From Alphaproteobacteria bacterium (GTDB taxonomy: Bacteria; Pseudomonadota; Alphaproteobacteria; RF32; CAG-239): DNA of 6,409 nt. How positions within the stretch are numbered: the first letter of the stretch is position 1; every line of letters starts with the position of its first letter. This document shows, one piece after another, positions 5,236 through 6,409 of this stretch. The position numbers and the translations under genes are program-made. The stretch is taken from assembly GCA_017645485.1 (NCBI GenBank), contig JAGCOI010000200.1:1-6409 (forward strand), given 5' to 3'. The notes beneath the pieces were generated by a model that did no database searches, was not told the DNA's origin, and saw only the letters and a program-made list of their open reading frames with translations.

Positions 5236-6409
5236 TTAGAAGTCATCTTCTTTAATACGTTCAATATCTGCACCGACGGCTTTTAATTTTTCTTCCAATT
5301 TTTCATAGCCGCGGTCTAAGTGATACACTCTGTTAACAATCGTTTCACCGTCAGCCGCGAGCCCAGCCAAAACAAGTGCGAACGATGCTCTTAAATCTGT
5401 TGCCATCACAGGGGCACCCGACAATTTTTTAACACCGCGTACAATCGCCGAAGCATGTCCGTGTACATTGATATTTGCGCCCATACGCATCAATTCCGGC
5501 ACATGCATAAAACGATTTTCCCAAATATTCTCTGTTACCATTGAAGCTCCGGGCACAACGGTCATCAACGCCATAAACTGTGCCTGTAAATCGGTTGGAA
5601 AACCGGGATAATAATCCGTCATAATATCTTGCCCCTGCATATCCGCATTACGCGCATCAACCACAATACTATGCTGTTTTTCCGTTATTTTAATATCCAT
5701 CGCACGTAAAATATTCAGCGGTGTTGTCAAATGTTCGGCAAGTGCGTTAACCAATTCGATTTTACCCTTTGTTATCGCAGCCGCAATTGCATAAGAACCC
5801 GCTTCAATACGATCAGGTAAAACATTGTGTTCTGCCCCTTTAAGTGATTTAACACCTTCAATCGTCAGTTGAGATGTATTTTTACCCTCAATTTGAGCAC
5901 CCATTTTGGTAAGTAAATCTATCAAATCCGCAATTTCCGGTTCTTTGGCCGCATTTTCGATAACGGTTTCGCCTTTGGCCAAAACAGCTGCCATTAAAAT
6001 ATTGCAGGTTGCACCGACAGATGCTTTCGGAAAAATGATATGTGCTCCTTTTAATCCTTTCGGGGCATCCGCAACCACATATCCGTTTTTAATTTCGATG
6101 TGAGCACCCATTTCTTCCAGTGAATTCAAGTGTATATCCATCGGCCTTGCCCCAATGGCGCACCCGCCCGGAAGCGAGAGCTCCACGTGCCCTTCACGCG
6201 TCAAAATCGGTCCTAAAACATAATAAGATGCCCTCATTTTACGCACATAATCATAAGGCGCCACCAAACTTTTGAATTTTTTGGTTTGGTAAGTATATGT
6301 TTTAGATGTGTAACTACCCTTTGTTTCTTCCGTTTCTTCAATATCCGTTCCGAGTTCCACAAGAAGTTTATTCAATGAGCTAATATCCGACAGGCGGGGC
6401 ATGTTTGTA
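5236..6409 (-). CDS. murA: UDP-N-acetylglucosamine 1-carboxyvinyltransferase (MurA), N-terminus outside window
   Basis: MurA transfers enolpyruvate from PEP to UDP-GlcNAc, the first committed step of peptidoglycan synthesis in the cytosol, and is the target of fosfomycin. The reading frame stays open to the window edge; the residues before the first visible Met read Thr-Asn, as in the family's NVPxLxDI, so the Met at 6402 is internal and about 43 N-terminal residues are missing, including the catalytic Lys-Asn pair. Counting from that Met: SLPGGCAIGARP at 76-87 holds the active Cys81 (Cys115 of E. coli) and Arg86; LPDRIEAG at 195-202; FPTDLQAQF at 268-276 with Asp271 (Asp305); ENRFMHVPELMRMGA at 295-309; ATDLRAS with Arg338 and HLDRGYE with Arg364. 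A 9-residue insertion relative to E. coli lies at about 22-44, rich in Thr, Lys and Tyr. No hairpin terminator is visible after the stop. Confidence 0.97.
   Translation of the reverse strand, partial: TNMPRLSDISSLNKLLVELGTDIEETEETKGSYTSKTYTYQTKKFKSLVAPYDYVRKMRASYYVLGPILTREGHVELSLPGGCAIGARPMDIHLNSLEEMGAHIEIKNGYVVADAPKGLKGAHIIFPKASVGATCNILMAAVLAKGETVIENAAKEPEIADLIDLLTKMGAQIEGKNTSQLTIEGVKSLKGAEHNVLPDRIEAGSYAIAAAITKGKIELVNALAEHLTTPLNILRAMDIKITEKQHSIVVDARNADMQGQDIMTDYYPGFPTDLQAQFMALMTVVPGASMVTENIWENRFMHVPELMRMGANINVHGHASAIVRGVKKLSGAPVMATDLRASFALVLAGLAADGETIVNRVYHLDRGYEKLEEKLKAVGADIERIKEDDF

Noticed and set aside
6400..6402. ATG at 6400-6402 as the murA start
   Set aside because: The frame continues upstream with Thr-Asn codons matching the family, and about 43 residues with catalytic Lys and Asn would be lost; the gene is simply cut by the window edge.

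Overview
The window looks like chromosomal DNA of an AT-rich alphaproteobacterium. The strongest evidence is a circularly permuted (two-piece) tmRNA gene of the alphaproteobacterial type, found by reading the 380-base stretch between two protein genes. The housekeeping genes (hflK-hflC, apbC/mrp, murA) and a signal-peptide-rich pair fit a Gram-negative cell that makes peptidoglycan. AT-rich spacers and homopolymeric A/T tracts suggest a low-GC, perhaps host-associated lineage, but that is inference and I cannot name a genus.

Layout from left to right. Bases 1-1507, minus strand: hflC (cut by the window edge) and hflK, joined by an ATGA stop/start overlap. Bases 1508-1618: an AT-rich divergent spacer. 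Bases 1619-2611, plus strand: apbC/mrp, the only plus-strand gene. Bases 2610-2971, minus strand: ssrA with its promoter, acceptor piece, 10-base intervening segment, coding piece with a 12-codon tag frame, and terminator; it converges on apbC. Bases 2996-4474, minus strand: a secreted DUF4139-family protein. Bases 4498-4528: a strong minus-strand terminator. Bases 4539-5141, minus strand: an exported SagB/nitroreductase-like protein. Bases 5236-6409, minus strand: murA, lacking its N-terminus because the window ends.

How the genes relate. HflK and HflC form the membrane complex that restrains FtsH. The tmRNA rescues stalled ribosomes and adds an Ala-rich tag that sends the product to ClpXP/FtsH-type proteases, so two protein quality-control loci lie close together; I see no sign of co-regulation. 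ApbC/Mrp is an Fe-S cluster carrier ATPase and MurA starts peptidoglycan precursor synthesis. The DUF4139 and nitroreductase-like genes both encode Sec-type signal peptides and point the same way, but a terminator separates them and their roles are unknown.

I found no mobile element, CRISPR array, prophage or tRNA gene. The item of greatest interest is the permuted ssrA, with its very short intervening segment, its non-standard T-loop and a large inverted repeat across its promoter.
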